5,338 nucleotides of DNA from Gammaproteobacteria bacterium (GTDB lineage Bacteria > Pseudomonadota > Gammaproteobacteria > SZUA-229). The notes beneath the pieces are model-generated. The model saw only the letters and a list, made by a program, of their open reading frames with translations. It was not told where the DNA came from and did no database searches. The first letter of the stretch is position 1, and each line of letters begins with the position of its first letter. Below are positions 5,327 to 5,338 of the stretch, piece by piece. The DNA lies in contig JACPVK010000367.1 of the NCBI GenBank assembly GCA_016191795.1, positions 1 to 5,338 on the forward strand. Direction: 5' to 3'. Made by a program: the position numbers and the translations under genes.

Positions 5327-5338
5327 TCTACATACAAA

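Noticed and set aside
5327..5338. 3' end of rpsJ at the right edge
   Set aside because: None of the three minus-strand frames gives the usual S10 C-terminus, and the one frame with an early stop (TAG at 5329-5331) leaves only two codons. Nothing can be claimed.

Overview
The window is a stretch of the large conserved ribosomal-protein gene cluster (S10 operon running into the spc operon). All genes lie on the minus strand, so transcription runs from right to left. In transcription order they are rplC (L3), rplD (L4), rplW (L23), rplB (L2), rpsS (S19), rplV (L22), rpsC (S3), rplP (L16), rpmC (L29), rpsQ (S17), rplN (L14) and the first 83 codons of rplX (L24), which runs off the left edge. rpsJ (S10) should lie just beyond the right edge. 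No recognisable part of it is inside the window.

The proteins align almost without gaps to their Escherichia coli counterparts from memory (for example L4 at 201 residues, L22 at 110, L16 at 137 against 136). This and the gene order point to a gammaproteobacterium. Several details are not enterobacterial. S3 carries a 3-residue longer KH-domain segment and a C-terminal region reading DYGFAEA...GIIGVKVWIYKGEVF, which recalls Xanthomonas-type S3. The rpsQ-rplN gap is short and L14 is one residue shorter. I therefore suggest a gammaproteobacterium outside Enterobacterales, possibly near Xanthomonadales or another early-branching group. This is inference from memory of families, not from a search. 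Base composition looks near 50% GC and even along the window, with no sign of transferred DNA.

Packing is very tight: no gap inside the cluster exceeds 38 nt, and three junctions overlap by 1 or 4 nt (rplD/rplW, rplP/rpmC, rpmC/rpsQ). Nearly every gene has a readable Shine-Dalgarno match, often lying in the end of the gene before it, which suggests translational coupling. The only non-coding stretch of note is the 57 nt upstream of rplC, which contains a perfect 8-bp hairpin. The 38-nt rpsQ-rplN junction holds a short hairpin with a GUAA tetraloop and no convincing separate spc promoter.

The genes act together as structural proteins of the ribosome. L2, L3, L4, L14, L16, L22, L23, L24 and L29 belong to the 50S subunit, and S3, S17 and S19 to the 30S subunit. 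Known functional residues are intact: the L2 peptidyl-transferase-region histidine, L4 Lys63 and the L22 Met-Lys-Arg at the exit-tunnel constriction, the L23 docking glutamate, the S3 GKKG loop and helicase basic residues, and the L3 and L16 modification sites. I see no mobile element, CRISPR array, tRNA or novel system here. The findings below are small-scale deviations in an otherwise ordinary housekeeping region.
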